Notes: generated by a model from the sequence alone, not told the origin. A stretch of 64,000 nt of DNA from Lentilactobacillus sp. Marseille-Q4993 (GCF_951230165.1 NZ_CATNVB010000001.1:62001-126000); one strand, 5' to 3'; positions 46,702-57,513 are shown, numbered from the stretch's first letter. Translations and numbers: made by a program.

Positions 46702-47886
46702 GTGGCAGAGATGAAATTAAAGTGGTTAGCAATTGGGTCATTTACCAGTAGCATTGGAATGAGTTTTATTTGGCCACTTACAAGTGTTTATTTACATAAT
46801 AGGTTAGGAGTTTCGCTCACAATCGTGGGAATAGTCCTCCTATTCAATTCACTGGCTAGCGTTGTTGGTAGTTATATCGGTGGCCATATGTATGATCGGT
46901 TTAATCCATACAAACTGCTGATAGCTAGCGTGATTGTCACGCTGGCAGTGTTATTACTTTTAATTCCATTTCATGGGTGGCCAATTTTTGGTTTTTTGCT
47001 ATTCGTAAACGGGCTAACATCGGGCTGGAACATTACAATGGTTAACGCAATCGGTTCGAACATCAAGGGTCAAGATACTAGGTATGTGTTTAACGCCCTT
47101 TACTTTGCCCAGAATATTGGAATTGTTTTGGGAACATCACTAGTGGGCTTTGTATATGGAATCAGTGTTACCTTGCTATTTATTATTGCCAGCACTCTGT
47201 ACGCTGTTTTTCTGATAATTGTTGTGACTAAATACAAGCCGGCAGCAAACAAAGGCTCAAAGGCTCTAATCAGGAACAATAAAGGAATAAAGAGTAACTT
47301 TGTGCCAAAACCTAATTTGATTATTTTGTATACTTTTTTTGTTTCACTGCTCATTATCTGGGTGATGTATCAACAATGGGTTTCAAATTTGTCGGTATAC
47401 ATGACTACTCAAGGGATTCCACTGAGTGCTTATAGCATTTTATGGACGCTGAATGCAGGGCTGATTGTTATTACTCAGGTGGTTATAAACTGGATCTCAA
47501 GATATCATGAAAATTTATTATTTCAAATTTTATTTGGTGTTTTAATGTTTGCTATTTCATTTTTTGTCCTGATCTTTGCAAAGGATTATTACCAGTTTGT
47601 GATTGCAATGATCGTTTTAACGATTGGAGAAGCGACAGCTATGCCAACGATTCCTGCGATTGTTAACGTTTTGACTCCAGTGGAGGTCAAGGGAAAGTAT
47701 CAGGGCCTAATCAATGCGTGGGCATCAAGTGGTCGGGCAATTGGTCCGCTATTCGGTGGCCTGGTTATTGACCTTCAATCGTATTCAGCTTTGTTTATAA
47801 TTGCAGCTACGTTCAACTTGATTATTTTTATTTGGATCGCATTTACTTGGCAAAGTGTAAAGCCACGCCTAAAGACTTACAGATAG
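46702..47886 (+). CDS. MFS efflux-type transporter
   Basis: Major facilitator with 12 helices, 394 residues. The loop 2-3 motif is visible as GGHMYDRFNPYK (about residue 60), and the second half repeats it weakly. The mid-protein loop is basic (KYKPAANKGSKALIRNN). Best described as a DHA1-type multidrug transporter; the substrate is unknown. GTG 46702 lies 10 bases after AAGGAG; ATG 46711 is an alternative. It converges on the thioesterase gene with only 3 bases between the stops. Confidence 0.85.
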   Translation: MAEMKLKWLAIGSFTSSIGMSFIWPLTSVYLHNRLGVSLTIVGIVLLFNSLASVVGSYIGGHMYDRFNPYKLLIASVIVTLAVLLLLIPFHGWPIFGFLLFVNGLTSGWNITMVNAIGSNIKGQDTRYVFNALYFAQNIGIVLGTSLVGFVYGISVTLLFIIASTLYAVFLIIVVTKYKPAANKGSKALIRNNKGIKSNFVPKPNLIILYTFFVSLLIIWVMYQQWVSNLSVYMTTQGIPLSAYSILWTLNAGLIVITQVVINWISRYHENLLFQILFGVLMFAISFFVLIFAKDYYQFVIAMIVLTIGEATAMPTIPAIVNVLTPVEVKGKYQGLINAWASSGRAIGPLFGGLVIDLQSYSALFIIAATFNLIIFIWIAFTWQSVKPRLKTYR

Positions 47887-47889
47887 ATA

Positions 47890-48294
47890 TTATTTTGTGG
47901 CTAGTAAGGCTTGGTAAAACTCAGGGATTCGCCGTTTAATATTTATGATTTTGCCGTTTTTATCAAGGAATCCATGTTCACTTTTACCTTCAAAAACCAA
48001 AACATTGTCAACTTTCATTTGGTACTTCAATGTTAGTTTAGCAACTTTGACATCTTCAACTTCTGTGGTGATAGTGATTACGTCAGGAAAATCTGTTGGC
48101 TTAATGTACTTTCCAGTAACGGAAGCCACTGGGGAGGTAATTCCCTGCTGCTCGAGCTTATCGAATGGCCAGCCAATCTTGTTAAGAAAGTCAGTTCTGG
48201 CTTCTTCCATGTAACGAATGTAATTTGAGTGGTGAGTGATCTGCATTCTGTCGGTTTCGTAATACTGAACTTGATGTTTGTATGTAGTAATCAT
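47890..48294 (-). CDS. Hotdog acyl-CoA thioesterase (YbgC/4HBT family)
   Basis: Small cytosolic thioesterase, 134 residues. The family active-site segment YYETDRMQITHHSNYIRYME sits at residues 11-30, with the helix EEARTDFL following. AGGAGGACAAT precedes the ATG at 48294. It is distinct from the FatA-type enzyme at the window start. Convergent with the MFS gene without an obvious terminator between. The substrate is unknown. Confidence 0.88.
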   Translation of the reverse strand: MITTYKHQVQYYETDRMQITHHSNYIRYMEEARTDFLNKIGWPFDKLEQQGITSPVASVTGKYIKPTDFPDVITITTEVEDVKVAKLTLKYQMKVDNVLVFEGKSEHGFLDKNGKIINIKRRIPEFYQALLATK

Positions 48295-48440
48295 AGTTAT
48301 TGTCCTCCTGATTTGTGATTTAATTGTAAGCCCATGTGATTAATGGCTGTCAATAGAAAAAATTCAATAAGAGAAGGTTAATACTTTGAAACGACTTGAA
48401 AAATTAGGCGTTTAAATACTTGCTAGATTTAAATTATTAA

Positions 48441-48477
48441 GACCCTTGTCCAAAATTCAATTGGGGGCGGGCTTTTT
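48441..48477 (+). terminator. Terminator-like hairpin in the ABC leader
   Basis: GACCC...TCCAA / TTGGG...GGGC with an AATTCAA loop and T5; no full gene precedes it on this strand. Confidence 0.5.
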
Positions 48478-48721
48478 GCTTCCAAAAAATTCTATTGTCG
48501 CTTTACCGCTCAATCGGTCAAAATAAATATCATTAAGTGGAGATAGGAGATTAAAATCTATTGTTTTCAAGCACTCATGCTTTATTCCATATCAAACTGA
48601 AAGCATAAGCCGTTGAAAGTATTGATTATTATTAGCTTATATCTAATCAAATTAGTTAAAACAGAATTTAATTAAATTAAATCTCATTTAAATGTTTACA
48701 TTTTTTTGAGAGGGAACTATT

Positions 48722-48781
48722 ATGTTTGTAATAACAGCGTACCTAAGCGGTTTGGAGGAGATACCATTGAAAAAATATTGA
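48722..48781 (+). CDS. Possible 19-residue peptide ORF
   Basis: ATG 48722 is preceded by GAGAGGGA at a 6-base spacing and encodes MFVITAYLSGLEEIPLKKY before TGA. No homology can be claimed. It could be a leader peptide, a signal peptide for export or a chance frame. The nested TTG near its end also has GGAGGAG upstream but runs only four codons (MKKY), which hints at a truncated older gene start. Confidence 0.25.
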   Translation: MFVITAYLSGLEEIPLKKY

Positions 48782-48832
48782 TTTCAAAAAACACACTTAA
48801 TTAACGGTAAATTATCTGTATAAACTCAAACT

Positions 48833-48846
48833 TCTTAGCGCTTACA
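48833..48846 (-). promoter_or_regulatory. cre-like site upstream of the ABC exporter genes
   Basis: Read on the minus strand TGTAAGCGCTAAGA fits WGWAARCGYTWWCW at 13 of 14 positions, 114 bases before the exporter start. Confidence 0.55.
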
Positions 48847-48959
48847 TACAAAACTAAAACACCACCAGCTAAATTCTAATTACACATGTGTTACTGATTG
48901 TTTGTACTTTGAATAAGAGTAATCAATTTATTCTTGCCACTTGAAAGTTGGTGATTTAT

Positions 48960-50573
48960 ATGAGTGAAACACAGCTGTTGAAATTTATCCGTCCAAAAGA
49001 CTATATTCCGTTATTGATTAGCAAAATTTATATAAATGGATTTAATGTATTCGTATCGATCATGATTCAATTTGGAGTTGGAGCGGCACTGGATAAGCAG
49101 ATTTTAGCTCTTTATAAAATATTGTTTATCCTAGTTCTTGCTTCTCTGCTATATGCCCTGATCTACTATTTTTATTCTATGTATTCAGAAAGATTAAAAA
49201 AACGAATTGTTGAATATGTTGCCAAGGGGTTGATTTCTAGCGCGTTAATGAAAGTTGATCTTACTCAAGACAATGGAACAATGGTCAATTTAGTCAACCA
49301 AGATGCAAATAACGTAGCCAACTATTTTATGATGGGGCTAATGCCAACGATAGATTTTTTGATGATAATCACTGGTGGCTTGACGTATACATTTATTAAT
49401 TCTTGGATTTTTGGAATTGTTTATAGCACTATTGGTATCATTATCTATGTGATATCTCGATACTATTATGTTAAAGATGTTGAGTTTCGAGTAGAGTTCC
49501 AAAAGGACGATGATAATCAGAAAAACTTTATTCCAGATGTATACAATAATTTACCGATTATTCGAGTCTTTAACGTCCGAAACTGGGTGCTATCAGTAAA
49601 CAATAGACTATATCAATATAAGCAGCGCTCTTTAGAGAAAGATGTAACGGCCACGTCTTCAAGTGCGGGAATCGTCCGCGGTGGGATATACGTGGTAGAA
49701 ATTATGGCCTTATCCATCGGTCTTCTGTTAGTAAATATGCAACAGCTTAGATTTGATGTTATGTTAGGAATTTGGAATGTGGGGATTGGATCGGTGTTTG
49801 ATCCATTCTTATCCTTGCCGATTGTGTTGTCATTTATGGCACAACAGCAGGCATCCATGAAAAGGATCCGCAATAATTTTATTTATCAAGGTACAACAAC
49901 TGATGTTGGCGGAAACGACTCCGAGGTAGATATAACTGATATTGAGGCAAAACAGATAACCTATAAGTACCCAAACAATCAAGCAGTCGCTATAAAAGAC
50001 CTTTCCTTCCACATTGCGGCAAAGAAAATTACATTTATCGTTGGTAAAAATGGTGCTGGAAAAACTACGCTACTTAGCATATTACAGGGAGTATTACCGA
50101 ATTTTAGTGGGTCAATTGTTGTTAATACAAAGCAGAAGATGGTTTTGCCTTCTTTAAATGGTCAATCAGCTTTTGTCCCGCAGAAAGGGCAATTGTTTTC
50201 AAACACGATTAATTCTAATTTGACACTGGATAAGCCAATAGATAAAGCAAAAGTTATAGAAGTGCTTTCAAAAGTAAACATGTGGGAGACAATAAAAGAA
50301 CTCCCAAAGGGATTAAAAAGTGTTGTTGGTGAGGATACTAATTTCTCTAAAGGGCAGATCAGACGGTTGGCTATTGCAAGAGCCCTATTGTTGAATAGAC
50401 AGTTCTTAGTACTTGACGAGCCGTTTTCTGACATTGATTTTGATACTCAAAAGACACTAATGGAACTTCTTAGAAAGTTATCTTCTAATATGGGTATCAT
50501 CATTGTGACCCATACATATGATTTTGTGAAAAGCACAGACGGAATTATTAGGGTAGGTGGTTTGAATGAATAA
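48960..50573 (+). CDS. ABC exporter half-transporter (membrane + ATPase), subunit 1
   Basis: About 537 residues: a six-helix exporter membrane domain (residues 15-310) and an ATPase domain with Walker A GKNGAGKTT (about 361), a non-standard signature FSKGQIRRLAIARAL (about 462), Walker B LVLDEPFSDID and the switch His in VTHTYDF. There is no peptidase domain, so it is not a double-glycine bacteriocin exporter of the C39 type. ATG 48960 has a weak GGTGAT; the in-frame TTG 48948 has none. It overlaps subunit 2 by 8 bases, indicating a heterodimer. Substrate unknown. Confidence 0.88.
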   Translation: MSETQLLKFIRPKDYIPLLISKIYINGFNVFVSIMIQFGVGAALDKQILALYKILFILVLASLLYALIYYFYSMYSERLKKRIVEYVAKGLISSALMKVDLTQDNGTMVNLVNQDANNVANYFMMGLMPTIDFLMIITGGLTYTFINSWIFGIVYSTIGIIIYVISRYYYVKDVEFRVEFQKDDDNQKNFIPDVYNNLPIIRVFNVRNWVLSVNNRLYQYKQRSLEKDVTATSSSAGIVRGGIYVVEIMALSIGLLLVNMQQLRFDVMLGIWNVGIGSVFDPFLSLPIVLSFMAQQQASMKRIRNNFIYQGTTTDVGGNDSEVDITDIEAKQITYKYPNNQAVAIKDLSFHIAAKKITFIVGKNGAGKTTLLSILQGVLPNFSGSIVVNTKQKMVLPSLNGQSAFVPQKGQLFSNTINSNLTLDKPIDKAKVIEVLSKVNMWETIKELPKGLKSVVGEDTNFSKGQIRRLAIARALLLNRQFLVLDEPFSDIDFDTQKTLMELLRKLSSNMGIIIVTHTYDFVKSTDGIIRVGGLNE

Positions 50574-52204
50574 GAAAACTATCAACTATTATTGGAATGT
50601 TCTAAAACGATTGGGTTATCGTCCGTTGTTGGTGACTGTGGTTGTGATATCTATTTTAGAGTTTCTGCTTGCATATTCATTGAATTACTTTGTCCAACTA
50701 CTTCAACAGGTATCGATGACCACTTTTGCTATAGCTGCGGTAGTGCTGTCAGCAGTTGGTGTAGTCATTGGGGTTCTTCACCGCCACGTTAAGATAAAAG
50801 AGGGGATTTTAAGTTTAAAACTTGAAAATCAACTTACCGATGAAATCATAGACTATTCAAATAAAAATATTGTCGAACAGAATCCTAATTATGATTCTGG
50901 ATCATGGTTGTCGCTGTGTAATTCAGATGCTCCTCTTATTTCTCAAGCATTATCCGTTACCCTAACTGATTTTTTTGCAGGATTGACTTCCTTCTCAGCC
51001 GCTTTTGTGTTTGGCATGATAGTTTCACCTTTACTGACAATTATTGTTCTGCTTTTGGGATTAACGTCTATGATTATTCCCAAATATACTGGTAAGTTAA
51101 TTTTAAAAAATCAACAAAAACGTCAGCAAGATCAAGACAGTATGCAAACAATACTTCTGCAATTATTCAATGCTAAAGTGCTTTTGTACACTATGAAAGC
51201 TCAAAAATTTGCCGAAAAGATGTTTGCAAATAAATATAATAAATTTACTCAAAGTCAGCTGGAAAACGCCCGCAATGAACATCTAGTGGGTAGTGTCAGT
51301 GTTGGTACAGGGTTTGTATTTGATGTTACGATCCTCATCATTAGTTTGGTGTTTGTAGCAAAGTCGAAAATTACGATAGGGCAGTTTATGGGGTTTAATG
51401 TACTGAATAGCAACTTCCTGTGGATTTTTTACACGATGCCCTCGTTATATAGTCAGTTACTAAGAGGCAGGGTTTCATCACAACGTATTTTTCAATTGTT
51501 AAGGCAGAATGATAAGACAGCCCAAAACACCGTTTCGAAGGTCCCAGCGAAAGAAATCGTCATGAAAGATATTGGCTATCATTACCCTAACTCAAGCAAG
51601 CAAGTTCTCAACGATGTCACCGTTAATTGGCGAGTAGACAATTTTGCTAAGATTTTAATTACCGGTCCTAGTGGAGTAGGCAAAAGTACATTATTAGACC
51701 TTTTATTAGGGTTTAAGAGGCCTAGCATAGGTGAGGCATATTATCTTGATGAAAACAATAAGCAATTACAACCGTCTCAAATACGGCTATCATATGTTCC
51801 CCAGCAGGTTAAACTATTTAATCTTTCCCTGAAAGAGAATATTTTGCTAGGGAGAAGAGTGAATAAAAAAAAATATTCAAATATTGAAGCAGGCTGATCT
51901 TTATGATTTTGTAGAATGTTTACCTAAGAAAAGTCAAACATTGCTAGTTTCAAACAATGGCAGCAATTTATCGTCCGGGCAGATTCAAAAAATTGGGTTA
52001 GCGCGGGCATTAGTTACTTCAACTAATTTACTATTATTAGATGAACCAACTGCAAACTTAGATGAAGGCTCTGCTGTTGAATTTGAGAATATTATTCAAA
52101 CACTTGATTTATCAGTAATTATAGTTACTCATAGGTCTGAACGACTAAAAAAATGGATGACAAATTATGAATTGAAAAATTCGGCTCTAAGGAAGATAAG
52201 TTAA
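50566..52204 (+). pseudogene. ABC exporter half-transporter, subunit 2, frameshifted in an A9 tract
   Basis: Membrane domain (residues about 15-300) and ATPase domain with Walker A GPSGVGKST (about 366) and Q-loop SYVPQQVK. At 51865-51873 a run of nine A shifts the frame, and the first part ends at a TGA (51895-51897) after 443 residues. One A fewer gives VNKKNIQILKQADLYDFVE and continues into the second part, which has LSSGQ, LLLLDEPTANLD and VTHRSER. The intact product would be about 545 residues. As read it lacks signature and Walker B. RNA polymerase slippage on A9 could still make some full-length protein. Confidence 0.85.
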
Positions 52205-52260
52205 TAATTGGATTAAGAGAATACAGTTGTGTATTTGATCATTACTCCAAAACTAAAAAA

Positions 52261-52286
52261 AGTCCGGCTATTAGCCGGGCTTTTTT
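52261..52286 (+). terminator. Terminator of the ABC exporter operon
   Basis: AGTCCGGCTA / TAGCCGGGCT stem with T6. Confidence 0.9.
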
Positions 52287-52385
52287 GCATATTCATAATC
52301 CAAGTCTTTTCGAAAATTAGTTAATTAATAGATAATGCATAAAAGAATAAGAATTAAACATTTAAGCGCTTGTAGAATTTAGAAC

Positions 52386-52416
52386 AAATAAAAAAGCCGA
52401 TATGACAATAGGCTTT
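52386..52416 (-). terminator. Terminator of tRNA-Arg
   Basis: On the minus strand AAAGCC...GGCTTT with a U6 run, 32 bases after the tRNA end. Confidence 0.75.
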
Positions 52417-52447
52417 AGTTGATTTATAGAGTTGTGAAACTTTTAAA

Positions 52448-52519
52448 TGCGCCTGGAGGGAATCGAACCCCCATTTCAAGAACCGGAATCTTACGTGCGA
52501 TCCATTACACTACAGGCGC
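52448..52519 (-). tRNA. tRNA-Arg (anticodon CCG)
   Basis: 72 bases folding as a full cloverleaf. Acceptor GCGCCTG / CAGGCGC; D arm GTGT-AATGGATC-GCAC; anticodon stem TAAGA / TCTTG with loop TTCCGGT (anticodon CCG, reading CGG); T arm GGGGG-TTCGATT-CCCTC; discriminator A. CCA is not encoded. It lies between the accessory block and the glycolytic genes and is transcribed towards the exporter genes. No attachment-site duplication was seen. Confidence 0.95.
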
Positions 52520-52582
52520 AACTACAATATAATAATATACAGAATAATCTTCAAAAACTCAACCCCAAAAAGAATCAATTTA

Positions 52583-52596
52583 TGTAAGCGATTACT
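52583..52596 (+). promoter_or_regulatory. cre-like site upstream of gap
   Basis: TGTAAGCGATTACT fits WGWAARCGYTWWCW at 13 of 14 positions. It lies about 54 bases before the start expected from the promoter at 52610-52637, the position of activating cre sites such as that of B. subtilis ackA. Confidence 0.6.
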
Positions 52597-52609
52597 AAAC
52601 GGCAAGTTA

Positions 52610-52637
52610 TTGCAAACAATTTATTCTCTGATATACT
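52610..52637 (+). promoter_or_regulatory. Distal gap promoter
   Basis: TTGCAA, 16-base spacer, TATACT; it would give a transcript running through the hairpin at 52664-52702. Confidence 0.6.
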
Positions 52638-52663
52638 TGTTTCTGGGTATTGAACGAAGGCCC

Positions 52664-52717
52664 TCAGCACTCGTTTGAAACTTTTTTCACATGGGGTGCT
52701 GACTTTGTTTATTTTTA
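52664..52717 (+). terminator. Terminator-like hairpin in the gap leader
   Basis: TCAGCACTC / GGGTGCTGA 9-bp stem with a 21-base loop, followed by CTTTGTTTATTTTTA. It could end a short RNA from 52644 or act as an attenuator. Confidence 0.5.
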
Positions 52718-52801
52718 GTGGTACGATTATCTCTGTACGGTGGTATGATTTAATTCGTATCATTATAATTTTTCTGATTTCCTAAAGGAGGAAAACACAG
52801 T

Positions 52802-53812
52802 ATGACTGTAAAGATTGGTATTAATGGTTTTGGCCGTATTGGTCGTTTGGCATTCAAGCGTATTCACGAATTGCACTCTGATGAAATTGAAGTTGTTGCA
52901 ATTAACGATTTGACTACACCTGACATGTTAGCTTACTTACTTAAGTATGACTCAACTCATGGTCGTTTTAACGGCGAAGTTTCATCAGATGACAAGGGTA
53001 TCATTGTTGATGGTAAGGAAATCCCTGTTTACGCTGAAAGAGATGCTGCTAACTTACAATGGGTTAAGAATGATGGTGTTGACTACGTTCTTGAATGTAC
53101 TGGTTTTTACACTTCAGAAGAAAAATCACAAGCTCACATCAAGGCTGGTGCAAAGCGTGTATTGATCTCAGCTCCTGCTGGTAAGATCAAGACTGTTGTT
53201 CCTGGTGTTAACTTGGACATCTTGAACTCAGATGACGTTATCGTTTCTGCTGGTTCATGTACTACTAACTGTTTAGCACCTATGACTTACTTCTTGAACA
53301 AAGAATTCGGCATCAAAGTTGGTACTATGACAACTGTTCATGCCTTCACTGCTTCACAACAAATTCTTGATGGTCCTAAGTCAAAGAAGAAGCGTACAAA
53401 CCGTACTGCTAGTGCAAACACTATTCCTCATTCAACTGGTGCTGCTAAGGCTATTGGTTTGGTTATTCCAGAACTTGACGGTAAACTTCAAGGACACGCA
53501 CAACGTGTTGGTGTTGTAGATGGTTCATTAACTGAATTGACTACTATCCTTGACAAGAAGGTTACTGCTGACGAAGTTAATGCTGCTATCAAGAAGTACA
53601 CTGTTGATAACGATGCATTTGGCTGGAACGAAGACGAAATCGTATCATCAGATATTATTGATGATTCACACGGTTCAGTATTCGACCCAACTCAAACTGA
53701 AGTTACTACTGCTGGTGACTCACAACTTGTTAAGACCGTTGCTTGGTATGACAACGAATGGGGCTTCACTTGCAACATGGTACGTACATTATTGAAGTTT
53801 GCTACTCTTTAA
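52802..53812 (+). CDS. gap: Glyceraldehyde-3-phosphate dehydrogenase
   Basis: NAD-dependent glycolytic enzyme, 336 residues. NAD motif INGFGRIGR at the N-terminus, catalytic Cys in [12 protein letters not shown] (about residue 155) with its His partner in [10 protein letters not shown] (about 180), and the end [13 protein letters not shown]. Strong AAAGGAGG before the ATG and a strict codon bias show high expression. A -10 TATAAT (52764-52769) lies close upstream, and a second promoter with a cre-like site lies further out. The usual upstream repressor gene cggR is missing. A terminator partly separates it from pgk. Confidence 0.98.
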   Translation: MTVKIGINGFGRIGRLAFKRIHELHSDEIEVVAINDLTTPDMLAYLLKYDSTHGRFNGEVSSDDKGIIVDGKEIPVYAERDAANLQWVKNDGVDYVLECTGFYTSEEKSQAHIKAGAKRVLISAPAGKIKTVVPGVNLDILNSDDVIVSAGSCTTNCLAPMTYFLNKEFGIKVGTMTTVHAFTASQQILDGPKSKKKRTNRTASANTIPHSTGAAKAIGLVIPELDGKLQGHAQRVGVVDGSLTELTTILDKKVTADEVNAAIKKYTVDNDAFGWNEDEIVSSDIIDDSHGSVFDPTQTEVTTAGDSQLVKTVAWYDNEWGFTCNMVRTLLKFATL

Positions 53813-53830
53813 TAAGTAGTTTGACAATTA

Positions 53831-53858
53831 ACGGAGGAGTGCAACTTCTCCGTTTTTT
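53831..53858 (+). terminator. Terminator between gap and pgk
   Basis: ACGGAG / CTCCGT stem with T6; it would yield abundant monocistronic gap mRNA. Confidence 0.8.
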
Positions 53859-53912
53859 ATTATCTAACAGGCAGTTTTAAATCAATTAATAAACAAATTA
53901 GGAGGCAATAAA

Positions 53913-55127
53913 ATGGCAAAACTTACAGTTTCTGACTTGGAACTCGAAGGCAAAAAAGTTTTAATGCGTGTTGACTTCAATGTTCCAATCAAAGACGGAG
54001 TTATTGGTGATGACAACAGAATCCAAGCTGCATTACCAACAATCAATTACGTATTGGATCACGATGGAAAGGCAGTTTTATTCTCCCATCTTGGCCGGAT
54101 CAAGAAGGAAGACGACAAGAAGGGACTTTCACTTCGCCCAGTTGCTGAAAGACTTTCAAACTTGTTAAACAAGCCAGTTATCTTCGTACCAGTTACTGAA
54201 GGTGCACAACTTGAAGAAGCAATTGACAAGATGGAAAACGGTAGTGTTCTTTTGTTTGAAAACACTCGTTATGAAGATGTTGTTGATGGCGAATATGTAA
54301 AGCGTGAATCAGGAAACGATGCTAAGCTTGGCGAATACTGGGCTTCATTGGGTGACGAGTTTGTAAACGATGCCTTTGGTACCGCTCACCGTTCACACGC
54401 ATCAAATGCTGGTATTGCAGAAGCAATGCACAAAGCTGGCAAGCCAGTTGCTGCTGGTTTCTTGATGGAAAAGGAAATCCAATTCTTGGGCGAAGCTGTT
54501 AATAGTCCTAAGAGACCATTCGTTGCCATTCTTGGTGGTGCTAAGGTTTCTGATAAGATTGGTGTTATTGACAACTTACTCGACAAAGCTGACAAGATCA
54601 TTATTGGTGGTGGAATGACTTATACATTCTACGCTGCTAAGGGAATCAAGATTGGTGGTTCACTTGTAGAAACTGATAAGATTGATACTGCTAAGTCAAT
54701 TCTTGACAAGGGTGGAGACAAGATTGTTCTCCCTGTTGACAACGTTGTTGCTACAGAGTTTAAGAACGATGCAGAACACAAGGTTGTTGAAGGCGATATT
54801 GACGATGGTTGGATGGCATTAGACATTGGACCTAAGTCAGTTGATCAATTCAAGGATGTTCTTAAAGATGCAAAGACGGTTGTTTGGAATGGACCTATGG
54901 GTGTGTTTGAAATGGAAAACTTTGCAAAGGGAACTCTTGAAGTAGGTAAATTCTTAGGAAGTCTTTCAGATGCTACTACAATCGTTGGTGGTGGCGATTC
55001 TACTGCCGCTGTTAAGCAATTAGGTGTATCTGACAAGCTTACTCATATTTCTACCGGTGGTGGAGCTTCTCTTGAGTATCTTGAAGGTAAGACTTTACCT
55101 GGTATCGCAGCAATCGATAACAAGTAA
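53913..55127 (+). CDS. pgk: Phosphoglycerate kinase
   Basis: Transfers phosphate from 1,3-bisphosphoglycerate to ADP. 404 residues with [14 protein letters not shown] (about 16), [21 protein letters not shown] (about 208) and the ATP-site GGGDSTAAV near 370. TAGGAGGC precedes the ATG. Codon use as in gap. It lies 100 bases after gap and is followed by its own terminator. Confidence 0.98.
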   Translation: MAKLTVSDLELEGKKVLMRVDFNVPIKDGVIGDDNRIQAALPTINYVLDHDGKAVLFSHLGRIKKEDDKKGLSLRPVAERLSNLLNKPVIFVPVTEGAQLEEAIDKMENGSVLLFENTRYEDVVDGEYVKRESGNDAKLGEYWASLGDEFVNDAFGTAHRSHASNAGIAEAMHKAGKPVAAGFLMEKEIQFLGEAVNSPKRPFVAILGGAKVSDKIGVIDNLLDKADKIIIGGGMTYTFYAAKGIKIGGSLVETDKIDTAKSILDKGGDKIVLPVDNVVATEFKNDAEHKVVEGDIDDGWMALDIGPKSVDQFKDVLKDAKTVVWNGPMGVFEMENFAKGTLEVGKFLGSLSDATTIVGGGDSTAAVKQLGVSDKLTHISTGGGASLEYLEGKTLPGIAAIDNK

Positions 55128-55133
55128 TCAAAT

Positions 55134-55161
55134 AAGATCCGCCAGAGGCGGGTCTTTTTTT
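55134..55161 (+). terminator. Terminator after pgk
   Basis: AAGATCCGCC / GGCGGGTCTT stem with a very short loop and T7. Confidence 0.85.
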
Positions 55162-55254
55162 GATATAGTTAATGATTTGATATGGTAAAATTAATTGTAA
55201 GGCGATTTTTTGTCGAATTGCTCAACTATAATCAAATCAAAGGGATGATTTAAA

Positions 55255-56013
55255 ATGCGAATACCGTTTATTGCTGGTAACTGGAAAATGAATCTTTCAG
55301 TTGACGAAGCAGTCGATTTCTTGAAAGCAATGAAGGATAAATTGCCTGATCCTAGTGTTACTGAAACTGCAATTGCTGCGTCACCCCTGTTTTTGGAAAG
55401 CATGGTTAAGAATCGTGACGAACTGCCACTGATTATTGCAGCCGAAAATTGTTTTTACGAAGATGAAGGGGCATACACTGGTGAGACTAGTCCTAAGGCA
55501 CTTGCTGAAATGGGTGTTACTCATGTAATTATTGGTCATTCCGAGAGACGTAAGTACTTTAAGGAAACAGACGACGTTATCAATAAAAAGGTTCATGCTG
55601 CTTTTAGGAATGGCCTAACCCCAATTATTTGCTGTGATGAAACGATGAGTCGGCGTGAGTCACCAAATAAGATTTCGTGGGTGGTAAGCCAGGTTACTAA
55701 CGCTTTAAAGGGAATCGATAATGAGCAAGCTAAAACCTTGATCATTGCATACGAACCAAGTTGGGCGATTGGTAGCGGTAAAACTGCTAGTTCAGATGAG
55801 GCGGAAGAGGGATGTTACTTGATTCGACAAACCGTTGCGGATCTCTATTCTGATGAAATTGCTAATCAGGTTAGAGTTTTGTATGGTGGAAGTGTCAATG
55901 ATAACAACGCTGATGAAATTTTAAGTCAAAATGATATTGATGGCGTTTTGGCTGGTGGTGCGAGTTTAAAGGCGGATTCGTTCCTCCGACTTGCAAATTT
56001 TTTACAAAAATAG
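55255..56013 (+). CDS. tpiA: Triosephosphate isomerase
   Basis: Interconverts dihydroxyacetone phosphate and glyceraldehyde-3-phosphate. 252 residues with AGNWKMN (about 7), catalytic His in GHSERRKYF (about 95) and catalytic Glu in [12 protein letters not shown] (about 165). AAGGGATGA precedes the ATG. Its codon use is less biased than that of gap, pgk and eno (for example CGG and CGA Arg codons), suggesting lower expression. No hairpin before eno. Confidence 0.97.
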   Translation: MRIPFIAGNWKMNLSVDEAVDFLKAMKDKLPDPSVTETAIAASPLFLESMVKNRDELPLIIAAENCFYEDEGAYTGETSPKALAEMGVTHVIIGHSERRKYFKETDDVINKKVHAAFRNGLTPIICCDETMSRRESPNKISWVVSQVTNALKGIDNEQAKTLIIAYEPSWAIGSGKTASSDEAEEGCYLIRQTVADLYSDEIANQVRVLYGGSVNDNNADEILSQNDIDGVLAGGASLKADSFLRLANFLQK

Positions 56014-56101
56014 CGTGAATGAGCTTTTTATTATTGAAAGTTTGCGCCTAAACTAATAAAATTAAGTTGAACCTTGTACAAGAGGTCACAACTTTCGTTA
56101 A

Positions 56102-57436
<1,335 letters not shown>

Positions 57437-57459
57437 TTTTAAATTACTAAAATAACTAG

Positions 57460-57510
57460 CCTTCATTTTTTCGGATTTAATTTATGAATCGAAAAAAATG
57501 GAGGTTTTTT
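57460..57510 (+). terminator. eno terminator whose 3' arm contains the next gene's ribosome-binding site
   Basis: Left arm 57460-57477 and right arm 57487-57504 (ending AAAATGGAGG) pair over about 18 bp with two mismatches and a 9-base loop; T6 follows. The GGAGG at the end of the right arm is the Shine-Dalgarno of the GTG at 57514. Confidence 0.8.
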
Positions 57511-57513
57511 ATT

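Larger units (their letters stand above)
48295..48959. other. Long AT-rich leader region before the ABC exporter pair
   Basis: 665 bases without a full-length gene. It holds: GAGAAGG before a 9-codon frame (TTG 48386, MKRLEKLGV); a terminator-like hairpin (48441-48477); a 19-codon frame with a good ribosome-binding site (48722-48781); a cre-like site (48833-48846); the palindrome ACACATGTGT (48882-48891); and an inverted repeat GAATAA/TTATTC (48911-48933). It looks like eroded or leader DNA rather than a normal short gap. Confidence 0.6.

Noticed and set aside
52363-52376. Another cre site near AAGCGCTT before the tRNA terminator
   Set aside because: Only about 11 of 14 positions fit and no promoter is near.
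52448-52519. tRNA-Arg as an integration site with an element inserted beside it
   Set aside because: No duplicated tRNA end, integrase or phage gene is visible within the window.
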